Of a stretch of 64,000 bases of DNA, positions 35,201-50,200 are shown one piece after another. The translations under genes were made by a program, and so were the position numbers. The stretch lies in assembly GCA_030248195.1 (NCBI GenBank), contig JASAND010006191.1, positions 1 through 64,000 on the forward strand, in the 5' to 3' direction. The notes beneath the pieces were generated by a model, which saw only the letters and a program-made list of their open reading frames with translations, ran no database searches and was not told the DNA's origin. Position 1 is the stretch's first letter. Each line of letters begins with the position of its first letter. This DNA is from Trissonchulus latispiculum (lineage: Eukaryota > Nematoda > Enoplea > Enoplida > Ironidae).

Positions 35201-38200
35201 GAGAAACAGAAGAAAACAGATCGTAAACAAAAGGAAACGAAAGGAAACAAAAAAAGGAAACAAAAGAAAACTTACATTGACAGCCGACAGATTATAGAGG
35301 GTACTGACAACCTCTTCTTGCACTTGAACGTCCTGAGTGTTTCGAAGTAGCCCAGACAGCGCCGGAATACCGCCACTTTCACGAATTGCAATCTAAAGAA
35401 AGCAATAAGAAAGCATTTCTTCAAAAAGATTTACGGGGTTAAACGCAGTACTGTACTGCGGAGCTAATTTTACTATCTCGTAAAAATCAAACTGTGGAAA
35501 CTAGAAAGTTACAGCTAAATGAAATATATAAAATTAATTTTTTATTAAAGTTTACAAATTGTTGCATGGAGTTCTCGAACATTTTCTCATAAATTTAGCA
35601 CAATCTTCGGAATGCAATATTTTGCAAACTGCCCAAAACATCGGCACCCCATGTCCTGTGGCAGGACGGAGATGTCTCCTGGGGTAAACCTTTACCTTTT
35701 AACCTTTTTTACCAAAACATCTCCACGTAATTAACATAGCTCAATTTGTTTTGACAAGTTTATGAAAAATTTTCAAAAGTCCGCAACGCAAATGCAAATT
35801 CCACTGCCTAGACCTGAAAAAGAACAACTAGACAAAATATACTCCTCAAAGTTCAAAAGAGAAACCTTATTGTCATCATTTTGCTTTCCATATGATATAT
35901 TTCTAAGGCACCCGCAGGAATTACGCTGAATCTCTGGGACGGGGTGAGCCAGAAGTTGAACCAGTTTCGGAATACCGCCTAGCTCTCTGAAAGGAAAAGG
36001 AGAAAAAGAAAAAACCATGAAAACTCACAAAAACCCAAGCAGACGAACGAGTACAAAATGTAATGGAGGCTATTGAAGATAGGTGACCAGGATAGGGGGC
36101 GCAAAAGTTTGGTGAGGCTTGGAAAAATACCACGAAAAATGTATTATCATAAACATGCAAAAATGGCCTAAAAGATAATGTTTAGCAAAACATTGTGTAA
36201 TTTTATCGCACGGCAGCAACAAAATTCTCACATAGATCTCCCAAAATAATGAACATCGACCCGCTCCCTCCGGAAGGAACTTTAGCAATGGAGAAAGCCA
36301 GCAATGTATTGACTGTGTGTAATTGTAATTTACCTTGTCCTCTGTTTATTGGTATCATCATGATATGTTAAGTGCTGAAGATATCCGGCAGCGTTCAGCT
36401 TAATCACATCGTTGGGATCTGACAGATACTCTATCACTTCCGGTAGCGTTGGATCACGCCAGTGTACTGAAATAGAAAACGAAATTAAGCAGATCAAATA
36501 TTGAAAAAATTAATTAAATCTAATAAAGGGCTTAGATTAATTTATAATTTATTGATTTCTTATCCACAAAATGTTTCTGTGATCCCCGAAAACAAAACAC
36601 AAATCCCAAGAAATGTCAAGCATCCCATAATTTCTATTTAAATTTAAGCCTTAATACGAAAATGCATCTCTGTGCTTGTTTCACCAAAGCAAACCTCTCA
36701 CAATAAGCTGCAGAAAAACATTGTTTATCTAAAGCCCGGCTTATACTTGACCGTTTGATCGTCTGTCCACTTGGGCGCTTGTCCGTTTGGGCAAAGGCTC
36801 AATTCAGACGAACTGATTCGTTTGTTCGCACGAATTGTCCGTTTGTCCATAAGAAAATTTGAGCTGTGTTGAACATTTTCTTACGGACAAACGCCCAAAG
36901 GGACAGTCAAGCGACCAAGTTACATAAATAGAGCTTAACATCATGCCGCACAAACTATTAGCCCCGTAGCACTAAGAAAGTTGTCTTTTGAACAAAATAG
37001 CTGCATCTTCTGTGGCTACCACAAGCTGACTACTACATGAATAAAGTGCAAATCTTAAAACACCAGTAGTGCAGACTGCAACTTAAAACAGCATGCCATA
37101 ATACTAAATGGTGTGTAAGGGGTTTAATTGCTCAAAGTTCTGTAAATCGCGTGCAGAGGGCTCTAATTCGACGCCTATACCCTGAATACACAGAAAGTTT
37201 AGACGCAAATCAAAGTCATTTTAAGTAAATTTTAAATTTTAGTTAACAATTATTTTAATTTTTGGCTCAGCAGCCAAACACAAGCTTAAGCTGTAGCTGC
37301 TTTCATTTCCTTCTTAGAAAAAACATTCCCCCCGGCCCCCACCCAAAATAGGTGCGGTGCCACCATGTCTGGAGGAGGGGGCTTTATCTTCCAGAAATTT
37401 TGCCTCAGAAAAAGCCAGTAACACTATACTCATTTCGATTGCATATGCGGCAAAAATGAGTGTGGGAGCCGCAAAATTCAGCAAAATCTACAGTACTAAC
37501 TAAAAATCTGCAGTGTCTGGTGTCCTACAGTGGCAAGAAGTGAGCGTGAAGGGTTTGGTTGGGTGAGTGGGGGATGCTCTCACCAACGTTTACTACCTAC
37601 AAAAACCTTAAAAGTCGTGGGTGGGTTGAGCTGGGAGTTATCTACCTACCTCCTCCAGAACCCGGATAGGGGCCGTGGCGTCGAATCGGGGGCGGAGAAT
37701 CGTCTGTGTCAGTGATCGGTGGTGACTCTCTGACCACCTTAAATTCTTCTGGGAGCGTGGGTGAGTGACCGGGCGGGTAGTGGTCAAGACTGGACGTGGT
37801 GCTGTCAGCGTCCGGCGGGCGGTGGTGCTGTAGGTGCTGCGCTGGTGCTGCGGCGGCGCGCGTCGGACGCAGCTCATCTCGAATCTGGCTGCTGTCGGCA
37901 GGCGCCTGGCCTCCTAGAGACAAACAAAAAACAAACAGCAGCAATAAAGAAAACAGAAAATTGACAAACAAACAACAGAGGAACACAGACCGACAGATAG
38001 ATGACCAAGAAAAAAGGAACTTGGAAATGATGCACAGGCAAAAACTATGCATACATACATACATACATACATACATAAGGTAACATAAATTAACACAGAA
38101 TGACTGTACTGTACATACAGACGCACATACAATGTCAACACAGGCACTGTGCACTTTGGGGAGGTCTAAGTTGCCAAACACACGACTTTTTCCTGTTGCA

Positions 38201-41200
38201 CCCAGAAAACAGAACAAACCGATCTCTAGGAGACGGCGGGAATTCAGCAACCCCTCTAGTTCAAGGCCCTGGAGGAGAGACCCCATCCTCCTATCCCCCT
38301 CACTACCAGGGTATTTTTTACAGAGGGGGGGGGGCCCGAAATTGACCTTCCCCCCGAAAATGCCGTCCCCCCCGAAATCGCCCCCCCCCCCCGGCATTTG
38401 GTCTTCCCCCTTAATGAGGTCTACATTTTTCCCAAAAATTGTCTAATTTTCAAAAATTTTCCGGCTTCGAAGGATATTGTTTCGTAAAAATGGCTGTTTT
38501 TACCTTAAATCCTGGCATTTTTGAGAACTTTTTGTGTTTCACCATGCAAATACGCCAAAAATACCATTTTTTGGCTCATTTTTGCAAAAAATCTCCCCCC
38601 CCCCCCGGGGGGGGAGAGGATGCCGGGAAGCCCCCCCCGGGAAAAAATCCCTAAAAAATACCCTGCTCACTACAGGTTTTTGCAAAATTTTACCTGTGCT
38701 GATTAGTGTGTTTTTAAGAAAATGTGTGTTTTTCTAAAAATCTGGTTTTCCTGAAATTCGCTTTTCGCAGTATTAACACGTTTTTAACGGTTTTTACAGC
38801 ATTTTAGACAATATTTAGCATTTTTCGCGTGTTAAAGAAGAAGTACAAAGCATATATTGCATGCTCAGTCTTCATAAACGATATTTCAATGTTCTGAACG
38901 TTAAATATTTGCATTGATGACGTCTTTTTGCGCTACAATGGGGGGGGTCTGGGGGCGGAGCTCCCTTTGAAAATTTTTTTAAAATTGTGAAAAGTTTGGT
39001 CTGAGATCCTTCAAACCTTTTACTTTTCGACAGTTTATTCCAGAATTTGGAAACGTAATTTCATAGAATAATTTGCTTATGCAGTCCCTAGTACTAGAGC
39101 TGGTAATTCGGTTTGATTACGCCAATCAACTGACCTGGGGTGTGGACAAAATATCCCTCCCACCCCCAAACATCAATAGAATAAGCCCGACTTCACCAAA
39201 GCAGAGAGCAAAGAACCACAAAACTACAATCTGTGAAATGTGGCAAATTTGCAACAAGATAGTAAAGAATTGATTGGAAAAATAAATTTGGACTTGAGTA
39301 AATGGAGTGTCGCAATTAAAACGTCTTGAGGAATTAAAAGTTATTAACAAATTTCTTTAGAAACGTTGCTGAAATGACGCCTCATACGGACAGCTCACTA
39401 AATTTTTAACCTGTTAATCAGGTTAAAAAAGGTGCGGGATAAACAACAATCTTAGCAACTCAACAAAATATTGTCAAATTTAGTCAAATTACGTCCTCCC
39501 CTCAAAATTTTACAAGACAGCACAAATTCTATCTACACGAGAAGCAAGAACAAACAAGTTACTCGAAAATTAGACAGTACTGACAAACCGGGAAACTTTG
39601 ATTTCTTTTCCATTTCAAAACTCTTTGGTTTTCTCACACAATTACCAAAACCTAGGAACAAAACCAGTCCCCCACTACTTTCTCCCAAAAATTTAATCCC
39701 ACATTCACTGTTCCCATCCATCCTCTAAAGCACTTACCGTCTCTTGTAGGATAATGGGGTACTGCTGACTGCTGTCTTGAGGGGTGATCTGGGTAGGGGG
39801 ATTCCCCACTGGGGGAATCAGGGGTCCAGTGTCCAGGGAGGCCCATGGAGGGGGCGCCCGGCTGGGGTTCAGACGGGTGACCACTCGTCCTTTCTGCAAA
39901 ACATAAAAACTACGGTAAAGCTGTCAAGGCATAGATAATAAGCTCACATACAAGATGCTGTATTATATTGTAATGTAAATGTCAAACCTAAAACTACATT
40001 GCAACTGCTTTCTATGTAGCGAAAAAAACCGGGTTTGTGAGAAGAGACTGGGGGCTTTCATACCGTACGCCGGGAGTCTAGAAAGCTTTCAGTTAAGGGC
40101 GGGAATGGCCCCGTGCTTCCACACGCAGAAATCAGCACCAACTAAGTTTTAAGCATGCACAAAAATCTCAGGAACTGTGCACAACAAGGAGTCAAAAACG
40201 TGAAATCCTGAAAAACGGCCAATGATTACCCCTTTCAACCACAAAAACCCTCAGCAACTTATAGTTTATTTTGAAAAACGTAAATTAACGAGCTTTCGTT
40301 TCGTAAGACTTCCTTCTATGCAGTCGTTTTGAAACGCCGTACCAATTTTTGGAGTTGCTTGTGATGAGTACTTCTAATAAACATGTTAAAATTAACAAAT
40401 CAGCTTACGTTTAGGACAAATCAGTTTAAAGCAGACTAACGGTCTTTAAACGTAGATTTATCAAAACTGCAGAATTAGCCAAAATTTCTATTTGTTCGTT
40501 GATACGTACAGCAGAATTGGGATCTGAGGAATATTTTTCATTTGGCTCAGCAGCTTCTAAAGCTCGAGAAAATAGAGCAAATTTTTCTGATTATGTTCCA
40601 GGAAATCTTCTAAATGCATGGTAACATGAAATTTTGCAAACCCGCTTTGAGATTTCTTGCAACTGGAAAAGATGTAGACCCTAAAATTGTGTACCCGTAT
40701 AAGTATGAATTTTTATCTAGAAAATCTCTCAAATCCGTCGGGTAATATTCGAAAAAAAATCGATGTTCACAACAAAATAATTGTAGTTTTTGGCAAATGA
40801 TTTTGCGACCCAATCTCTAGCTTAAAACAATAAACACCAACGAATAGTTGTGGATAAAATGTGCAAAGGTACGTTATATTTACTGAGTTAGACAAATCAA
40901 CATTGTCCTAAACATGTGGCCGTAATTTTAAAAAATCAAATTCCTCAAAAATTGCTCCTCCCTATCCTTCCTGGCAACAACTGCTACGCAAGTGCACTGA
41001 AAATCACCAACATTTAAGGTATAAAAACTTGCACCGTACAAAGCTAAAATCCACAGAAACCAAAACAGGCTAAAAGGCTGTGAAAAATAAAGCAAGTGAC
41101 AAAAATAAAAAAGCTGGTTAAAAGCCAAAGAATACTCGATTCTCGCTGCTTGCACGTACGAGGAGGTATCGGTTGACCAGTGACCACTGTAATACTGGGA

Positions 41201-44200
41201 AGCGAAGGTTCACTGTAACCAATGGCATTTTTGGCAGTAACACGAAAATCATACTCATGACCATAGGGTAAATTTGTCACTGAAAACAACAACAGAATAA
41301 ATCAGACAAACAAATATAATAATGTAAAACGTAAATGCACAATAGCAAAAATCCCTGTTATCTGTGCAAAAAAAGTTACAAATTCTAATATATAGAAGAT
41401 AAGCAAAATTGAAAACGTAATTATAGTCAGACCCGGGAAAAAAATCACCCCCAAATAAGGGTAAAAAAAACGGGGCCGCCCTGGAAGCCTGGTAGACCCG
41501 GCGAGTCCCACTAATGTGTGATAATATAGCGCCACCCTAGATGACCTCAAACTATAAGTATGAGACCCCTGGACCAAATAGAAAGTTTTCAGTGTAATTT
41601 CAAAGTTGACCTCCCAAAACCACCGCCAAAAGCTAAGGGTCATATCGGAATTTCTAAACTTCTCTTGCTAGCGTGGGGAGACTCCGGGCTCCAATACTGT
41701 GCATGTGGGTTTGTATTGGCCCCAAGTATTAACACGCAAGGCACCATTTCCCCTACTGCATTGGGGCTCCACAAGCTGACCATTTTTTTTACCCCCAAAA
41801 TTTCGCCACTTTTCGGGTAAAAAAATGGTCAGAACCCAGCAAAAAAATTTTTCTGAAGCAGTATGGGGGTTTTCATGCGTTTAGAACGCTTAAAAAGCAT
41901 CGATTAAGCCTTAAAACTTTTTAAATTAGTCAAAACCGACCATTTTTGAATATTTTTCAAAAATGGCTATTTTGCTTATGAAACCTGATTGGTTGATGCT
42001 GCACAATTTTTGAACTTTTCAAATCGATAAAAATTGTTACCAATTCATTATAACTTTGGTTTTTTTGGCCAAATATACTAAATTTGATGCGCTCTTTCAT
42101 CTGGAAGCATCAAATCTACTCTAGCGCCAATATTTTGGGGTGATTTTTTTTTACCACAACCCAATTTTTTACCATTTTGTCGGGTAAAAAAATCACCGAT
42201 TTTTTTATTAATCTGAGAATCTGTGGTGCTAGGAAAGATTTTAATACCATACCTGAATCGATAGAGGGCAGTGCCGGGCACTTACATGCAAAACCGCTTC
42301 CAGATTGGCCAACATTTGCGAAAGTTAGAGGCTTAAGTCGAAAACCCTTTTTTTTATCCCGGGTCTGACTATAAATCTAATAAAATGACTATACTATATA
42401 CCTCTGAATGCCCAATTTAAACAAACACGTACACACCACCTAACCTACCTACCTACCTACTGCAATACAGTATCGTGTAAGATTTAATTCGAAATTTTGA
42501 ACTTAACATCTGGCTTAATTCTACGGGGGGGCATCCCCCATTCGGAAGCCCCCCTCCTAATTCCAGGAGTCCTCCCCCATAAATTCCGATAAAGTCCCAT
42601 AAAGTCTTTTTTAGCGGGTTTAGCAGTTATTACACAAAAAAACCCAAACATTCGCAAACATTTTCAAATAACATGCCTCCCATTTTCGGTGAGCCCCCTC
42701 CCCCCATCGATGGAGGGGTTTGTCATGTTTCCCCATATCGTCCCCATACATTTTGGCCTAGAAGTAAGCCCGAACATACAGATTATGTAATTACCATAAC
42801 TATTGACTATTAATTTCAAATTTAGGAAAACCCAAAAAAAGAATTCATTTGGCTACGTATATACGTACCGCCCATTTTGCATTCTTTGCTGAGAATTTGA
42901 TTGACCTCCTGCCACGCTGTAGCCATGGGGTCAGAGGGGTCCGGTGGGTTGCGGTCCCGCAGCTCAACCAGATAGCCCTGAATGGGTAGAATAGAGTTGG
43001 GAGGCGCCCAGCAAAGGGTAACTCGGTCGCCCACCACCTCCATAATTTCTGGAGGGTTGGGTCGGACAGGAACAGCTGAAAAGAACAAAAACCAAAACAT
43101 TAGAAAAAACAAGAAATTTATGGGGGTAAAGGGAATCAACCTACGTACATTTTTTAATTCAATGGCTGTCTTTAATTAAATGCTTTTCTTTTTAAAATGA
43201 GTAAAATGTGGCAAGAAGAAAAGCCAAAAGTCAACTGTGTTCCTTCTCCAAGAAAGCGTCAGCACCAATTTGTTGCTCCAGAGGAAGATCTTGTGGATAT
43301 TTGTGGATATTTTTTCATTGTGTCTGTATGATAGGGATGGACGAGGAAAAAAGGACCGGAAAACAGGTTTTCCGTTTTTCCAATGGGACGGAAAAAATGT
43401 GTGCGGTGCAAACATTCATAAAAAGTTACAATCTGTTCAGCATGAAGCTGTAGAAAGCTATGATTAATACAACACTATTGTTGAAGACATATTTGACTCA
43501 CTCCTGTTGACTACAGGGTAGAAATCTAGCTTTTTCCTACCGGAGGGGTGGGTGGAGGCCCCCAGAAATCGCCTCCTCCAGACTTGGGTCCTCCTCACAA
43601 TCGCTCCCTGCAGGATGAGGGACTGCTGGCCCCCCAGACTTTAAAAGTCAACAAAGAATAGGGTTTTTAAGATAAATTTTCAAAAAATTGCCCGGCTTCG
43701 TAACAGGTTTTTAAGCCCATTTTAGCTATTTTAAGCTTGAATTTAGGCTGAAAATTGCATAATTTTTAGCTCAGCAGCAAAAAAATAGTTATTTGTTATT
43801 CTTAAGCAATTTTGAAAAAATTTTCGCCCACCCCACAGAAATCAGTGCCCTTCCAGACATCAACCCACCAAAAATTTTTGCATAGGGGAAACCCAGGGAG
43901 TTGTCAAAATTTTTTCAATGACTAATGCCTTGTATCCTTGGTGAGCATCACACACTTATGTCATGGCATACTTTTGGCAGTACTGGCCGCAGTTTGAACA
44001 CGTGACCGTAGCTGAACAATTTCGCTGGGCTCACTCGGCTCTGACCAACCGCCAGCATTTCGAGCAATAACACGGAATTCATAGGTAGAATTGGGATGTA
44101 GATCAGACACTGCAAAAAACAAAATAAAGGTCACTGCGTTACAAATTTTATCTGTTTGAAACGTTACAGGAAGAACAATTTATTAAAATTTCCAATAATA

Positions 44201-47200
44201 CCTGGCCACCTCGGCTGGTTACAGTAAAGTTGAGAGCTCCGATTTTGAAGGAGTTCCGAAAGTTGGTGAAGCGTACAATTACGGTTTAAGAACTGGGACC
44301 AATGTTATAAGGCGATTTAACCAGGTTAAATCGCTGATCCTGTGATATTTTTGCTAAAAAACCGCGAAATTCCGTATTTTTAAAAATTCCGCAACCTTTT
44401 TTCGGAGCTCTGCGTATAGTTCCGCAAAAAGTTTTGGATTCGAGTAGAATTTGTCTGTTATTCCAAAATGAAAATTAGACACGTTACGATATTTTTTGCA
44501 GAAAACATAGCCAAACCAACGTGTTTTCGAGAAATCTTCACGCAGTCGAAGCATATTATGTTAATCTTATCTGATAGCCTATGCACGAAAATTCTTCACA
44601 ACTAAAATAATTCTGAAGATGTACACAACCACGTAATTGTCACATAATCCCCCGTGCTGTATACCTAACACGAAACATGCATGCACATGCCTGTACAAGT
44701 CATGAAAATCCATACTGCCGTAGTCTGCCAGTTTAGACGATAAAAATATATAAGAAAATTTCTCAAGATCTTCGCCAAACTCTCTCCAGAAAAACTGATT
44801 TCCACGCTTGAATTTCCATAACCCTCTAGCGTTGATGTTTTTCCGGACTTTCAACTAATTTATTTACTTATATAGCAAGTTCTAGCATACTAAAAACATG
44901 ACACTTCCTCCACTATTATGTTCACAATATCTACTGAAAGAAAGGAAGGGTCAGGGGGGAGTGTTTACTTACCAACCCATTGGGTGGCATTGACCAGCCG
45001 GTCTGTGGCCGGAGCCCAACTGGGCACCACGCCGATCTCTCGACACTCCACTCGGTAGCCGTGAACCCGACCCGGACCGCGAGTGTTGGGAGAGGGCGGG
45101 GGAGCCCAGAGCAGGGTTACCCGGTCCACGTCCACATCTGTCACCTGAGGCTGACTAGGTGCCGGAGGCGCTGCAAAAAACAACCAATAGGAAAAAACAG
45201 GGAAATAAGATTACTTAATAAAATACGTATACAGAAAACTAGCAAATAGTATTTGTAAATTATTGTCAAATCAACTTAAATGCTAAAAACTATCAGGATC
45301 GCCAAAGAGAAAATTTTAGAACGATAGGTACCAATAAGAACATACACATAGGCCAATAAGAAACATAATATATTCTGTGCACAAAACATCCTTGGGGTAG
45401 CGGTTACCATGCATAAACAAGCTACCCAAAATACTGAGGGTACAATAGATAACAAATATGAATCAACCCCTACGATGTGATACAGGCACAGTCATACAGG
45501 TTAGGTGAATTCACTCGCTGACCACTCTGCCAGACTGATACTAGTATTCGGCGGGCGTCGTCAGTGACGTACCGACATACTAGTTGCAGCTTTAGGTTCT
45601 CTGAGCCCCCTGATTGAAAAGGAATTGAAAAGCGTTTCTGCCCTGTGGTCCCATTCACACGTGTTGTTTAGTGTTTACATGCAAACAAAAACATAGACCC
45701 TGACCTCATTGCTGAGACAGGTAAGAGTAAAGTACAGAGTATTTCCAGGCAAGCCAGGCAATTTTGCTACAAAAATTGATTTATTGCGCTCTTTTTGGCT
45801 TAGTTATAATAACAAGTAACAAAAATGCTCCGCACAAAACAGGATAATATGTGTGTGTTGGCTGTATCGTATATATATACCCTTTAAATATCCTTTAAAT
45901 ATATAATAAATATAAATAGGTATACGTATATATCCTTTAAATTCCGGTTGAAGAAGTAAAGACAAAATTTCGTGGGCACGTGACGTTATTTGGCACAGCA
46001 AATATTGGTGGATGGTTCCATGTCAAAAGTTGCTCAGCTCGCTTAGGGCTTTCATTTGGTACCAAATTTGACCACTTTTGAAAACTTTCATTTTTGACCG
46101 AAAATCGCGTTAAGTCCTCACCCCACCCCACCACAGCACTCTACAGCCTAGCCACTTTGAGCATGCAGTTCTATGACAAAAGTTGCTCAGCTCGCTTAGG
46201 GCTTTCATTTGGGACCAAATTTGACCACTTTTGAAAACTTTCATTTTTGACCGAAAATCGCCTAAGTTCCCACCCCACCCCACCACAGCACTCTACAGCC
46301 ACTTTGAGCATGCAGTTCTATGACAAAAGTTGCTCAGCTCGCTTAGGGCTTTCATTTGGTACCAAATTTGACCACTTTTGAAAACTTTCATTTTCGACCA
46401 CTTGACCCCCCACCCGACTGACCCTTCAAACGGCAAAGTGGAATCAGCCCAGCAAAATAGGTACGTCGGACGGCAAAACGGATACCGGGAATGAGCTGGG
46501 CACACCAGAAAATCCCTATAGACAAAGTTTTGAGAGGCCAGGTAGGCCATGTTAAACATACACGCTTAGACCCCCTCCCCAAATCGGGCCCCTGTTAATT
46601 TCAGCGTGTAATTATGCAAAGTAGTGAGCGACCCCCGTTTGGACCACGTACCCATATAGGGGCGGTGTGAGAGGGGGTCAATTTGTGGGGGGGGGGGTAA
46701 GCCGTTAGCGCTCATCGCATACTATGGACCTCCAGGAAGCGGTTTCCGACATGACCCTCCAGACGGTAAAGTGGAACCAGCACAGCAAGATGGATGAGTC
46801 CTACGGCAAAAAGGACACCGGGAATGAGCTGGGCGCACCAGAAAACCCCTATAGACAAAGTTTTGAGAGGCCAGGTAAAGCCTACTATGGACCTCCAGGA
46901 AGCGGTTTCCGACTTGACCCTCCCGACGGCAAAGTGGAACCGGCCCAGCAAGACGGGTGGGTCTGACGGTAAAACTGACTGCGGGAATCGATTCCCCGTG
47001 CAAGAAAACAATTGTATGGAAGATTTGAGCGTTCAAAGTTAAATAGATAGCGAGAAATTTCGATTTTTCATTTTTCGAATTTTCGCCATCTTTGACGGGC
47101 CACTGTGGTCGCTAGGGAAGTGATAGAGAAACGCAACCTGGACCGTTAGTTAGTTCAATATATGTAATTTCTGAATATAAAAAGAAATCAGCTCCAGCTC

Positions 47201-50200
47201 GTAGCGATCGACCTGAGCGACGACCACAAAAATGGTCACTTTTCGCTATGAGCCGACTTTGCGGCGCCACTGCGGCGCTGTGGCGCAGCTGCGGCGCAAA
47301 AAAAGTTGTGATTCTTAAATTCTTTAGAGGGTACTACTAGACCCCATAGCCCTTTAGGTTGGCCCACCGCTGCAGATCACGTGAAAGCGGCGAACATTAT
47401 GTACAATACAACCATCAAATAGGAGAAACCGGAAAAAAAACATCGCCGCCATAACCGGTCCGGGGCGCAACTTTTTAACGGTAAGTGATACGGGGCTGAA
47501 ATTTCACAGACATACTAAACTCGATGTGCTCTACAATTTGCGCATGAAATCTGCGCAGGATCTGCGCAGGATTTTGCGCAGCTTCTGCGCAGCTTATTTT
47601 ACACTGTCTCCAGCCACTTTTCACACATATTATAGGGGTCGCTGCCGCGACCCCTATGATACATGCAAAAAATATTTTAGAATAACAGCATTTTTAGCGA
47701 TTTTAGACCACTTTAGCTTTTAGGTTACCCCACCTCTTCCTAACTTCCTGGTTTCGCCTAAAGTAAACTCAACAGTTGTCTGCTTCCTGAAACATCTGAT
47801 GATTCCATATACTTACGCCTGATGGAAGATCGCCCAGACGATGACCCCGAGTCTGTGGAAGGGACCCTGGTCACACCCGGAGGGGGCGGATAGCTATCAT
47901 AACCGCTGCCGGGGGCGGAGCCTGGGGGTGGCTGGGACTGACGGCCGGAGCCGGGCCGAGGAGCCACTGGGGGTCGTATCCTAATCATCCCAGTGGACAG
48001 GCTAGGCTCACTGAGACCGTCCGCATTTCGAGCCAGAATGCGAAATTCATATTCACCGTTCGGCCGTAGACCGCTAACTTAAAAGGATATAGAAAAAACA
48101 GTAAATTATATACGTGCACAATATAATAATAACAAAGCCATAATGATGATATTAAGAAGAAAATCAAAATGGGAAAAAGTATGTTGTATTTGCCCATCGT
48201 GAATTTCATGGGCATATTCTAGTGGGGTGGCCATAAACATCCTCCCCCAAACAAATCGCTACCCCTCCCAAAAGTGGGTGCCCTTTTGGTACCAACTTTT
48301 GCCCAGAAAAAATCGCTCAGAAGGCCAACTTCGCCGCGAATTTTTACTCAATTTTTGCCCCTTTCAACACTAAATCTGCTTATTGTTTGCGATAAAAATC
48401 AACTGTTACAGTGTATGCTAGAAAAAATAGCGCTATTTTAGCATATTTTTCGAAAAAGGTTAAGCCCCCCAAAACTCTTTTTGGGCCCCAAGAAGCCCCC
48501 TCAAAGAAAAAATCCATAGAATAAGCCAAGAGGAGGGAGACTTTCAAAAATAGTGCAAAAATTGTCCAAATTTTATAGTATTCGCCGAAAAGTTAGTTTA
48601 TTGTGCAAACGTAAGCAGATTTAGTGCTAGAAAGTCAAACGTGAGTCATTTTTTGAATTTGGCTTTTTGAAAATTTTCGAAAATTGGTTTTCTGAGCGAC
48701 TTTTTGGGACAAAATTAGGTACCAACAACCACCCACGTTTTGGAGGGAAACGAGTTTTGAAGGAAGGTCGTTTATGCCTTCCTCCTGTCGAATAAGCCTA
48801 GAGGCTTATTAACTTCCCACCCACCCCCTCTCCCACTAGTCGGGATCTTCCACCCCCACTTTTCCGCCAAAATGAAATTCAGTTTAATAGCATAGCCACT
48901 TAGTAGTTCAAAGAAGACGGCCCAGTTTTAGTTCTTAATTAACTTGCTACGGCAGCTACTTAATTAATTAGGTACAATATATGTCAACCAACAAGCTGAC
49001 AGGTACTATACAACTGACCGGAGAATCTATTCTCCAGAATTAAGTGATCATTAACGGGCATCCAGGCAGCGCCCGGACCCGTTCTAGACTCCACAATGTA
49101 TCCGTTCACTGGGCCACCCTCCCCAGCAGTTATGGGCGGTTCCCAGCCCAGGCTGAGGGACGTGTCCTCCATGTGCAGCACCTGGGGGCGCCCAGGTGAC
49201 GAAGGCACGGCTGAAACCAAGCAAGAACAGCACGCACGTTTACATCACACTACAATCACTAATTAATCAAGAGTGAAGCCCATCCGCCCAAGGAGCAACA
49301 CAGGCATACACAGCATCATCTGCATAATAAGTAGACTATAACATGGTGATTACAAAGGTTGTTGCTCGACTTTTGAAATACTGATGGCAAAAACCGTCAT
49401 GTAAATTAATAAAACTTTAATGGTAGGATAGTGTTTTTACAAATCGCTTGAAACGTTTACGTAGTGATAAATAGTCCTAACAGCAGTGAACTCTCCTGTC
49501 AGCCCACATTTCCAGTATATCGGTACTAGCCTCCCGAAAGCCTACACCAACCAATCAATGCGCCAGTCAATCAATCAATCAATCGTTCAATCAATCAAAA
49601 GTCAACAAGAACCAGCCAGATAGGCACCATACCATATCAAATGCCCTAACTTTGCCAGTCTACCCTACACGATAACGTGGTATGGACGTACCAGTTAGCG
49701 GTCTCGCAGCGGTGGGATACTGACCAGGGGGTGCGGTGCGGGGAGCGGACCCGGACGCCCCCTGATAGGCCCCTCCGTCAGGAGCTGTCGAAGTGGCCGC
49801 AGAGAGGGGGAACTTGGGCCGCAGACGGACCACAGGAGCCGCCGGACTAGGATGCCCATGGCCCACTGGATTTTTGGCAACAATACGAAACTCATACTCC
49901 CCTTCTGGCTGCAGATTGCACACTGAAATAAAACAGGAAATAGAAATACATACATACATTCAGCTCAGCTAAAATTGAAGAATTTTGGCCTTTTCCAGAA
50001 AACGAAAAGCAGCAGAGTATAGTGGAGTACAGCGATAACAATTAGCTTCTTCATCTATGCTCGACATGGAGGAAAGGTTAAAGGAACCCTTTCTAAACTC
50101 ACTCCTAGAACTGCCACAAGCTGCACTATGTACAATGTCAGTTTTAATTCTCGGTTTAACTTCTCCTTGACAGCAATACGTGGCACAACTCTAGTGTTTT

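Noticed and set aside
39705..39899. Alternative frame in catenin exon 14 ([11 protein letters not shown])
   Set aside because: Open, but incompatible with the phase-1 donor of exon 13 and the phase-1 acceptor of exon 15.
46712..47042. Proline/arginine-rich ORFs on both strands
   Set aside because: Explained by diverged tandem repeats within catenin intron 9; no consistent frame across copies.
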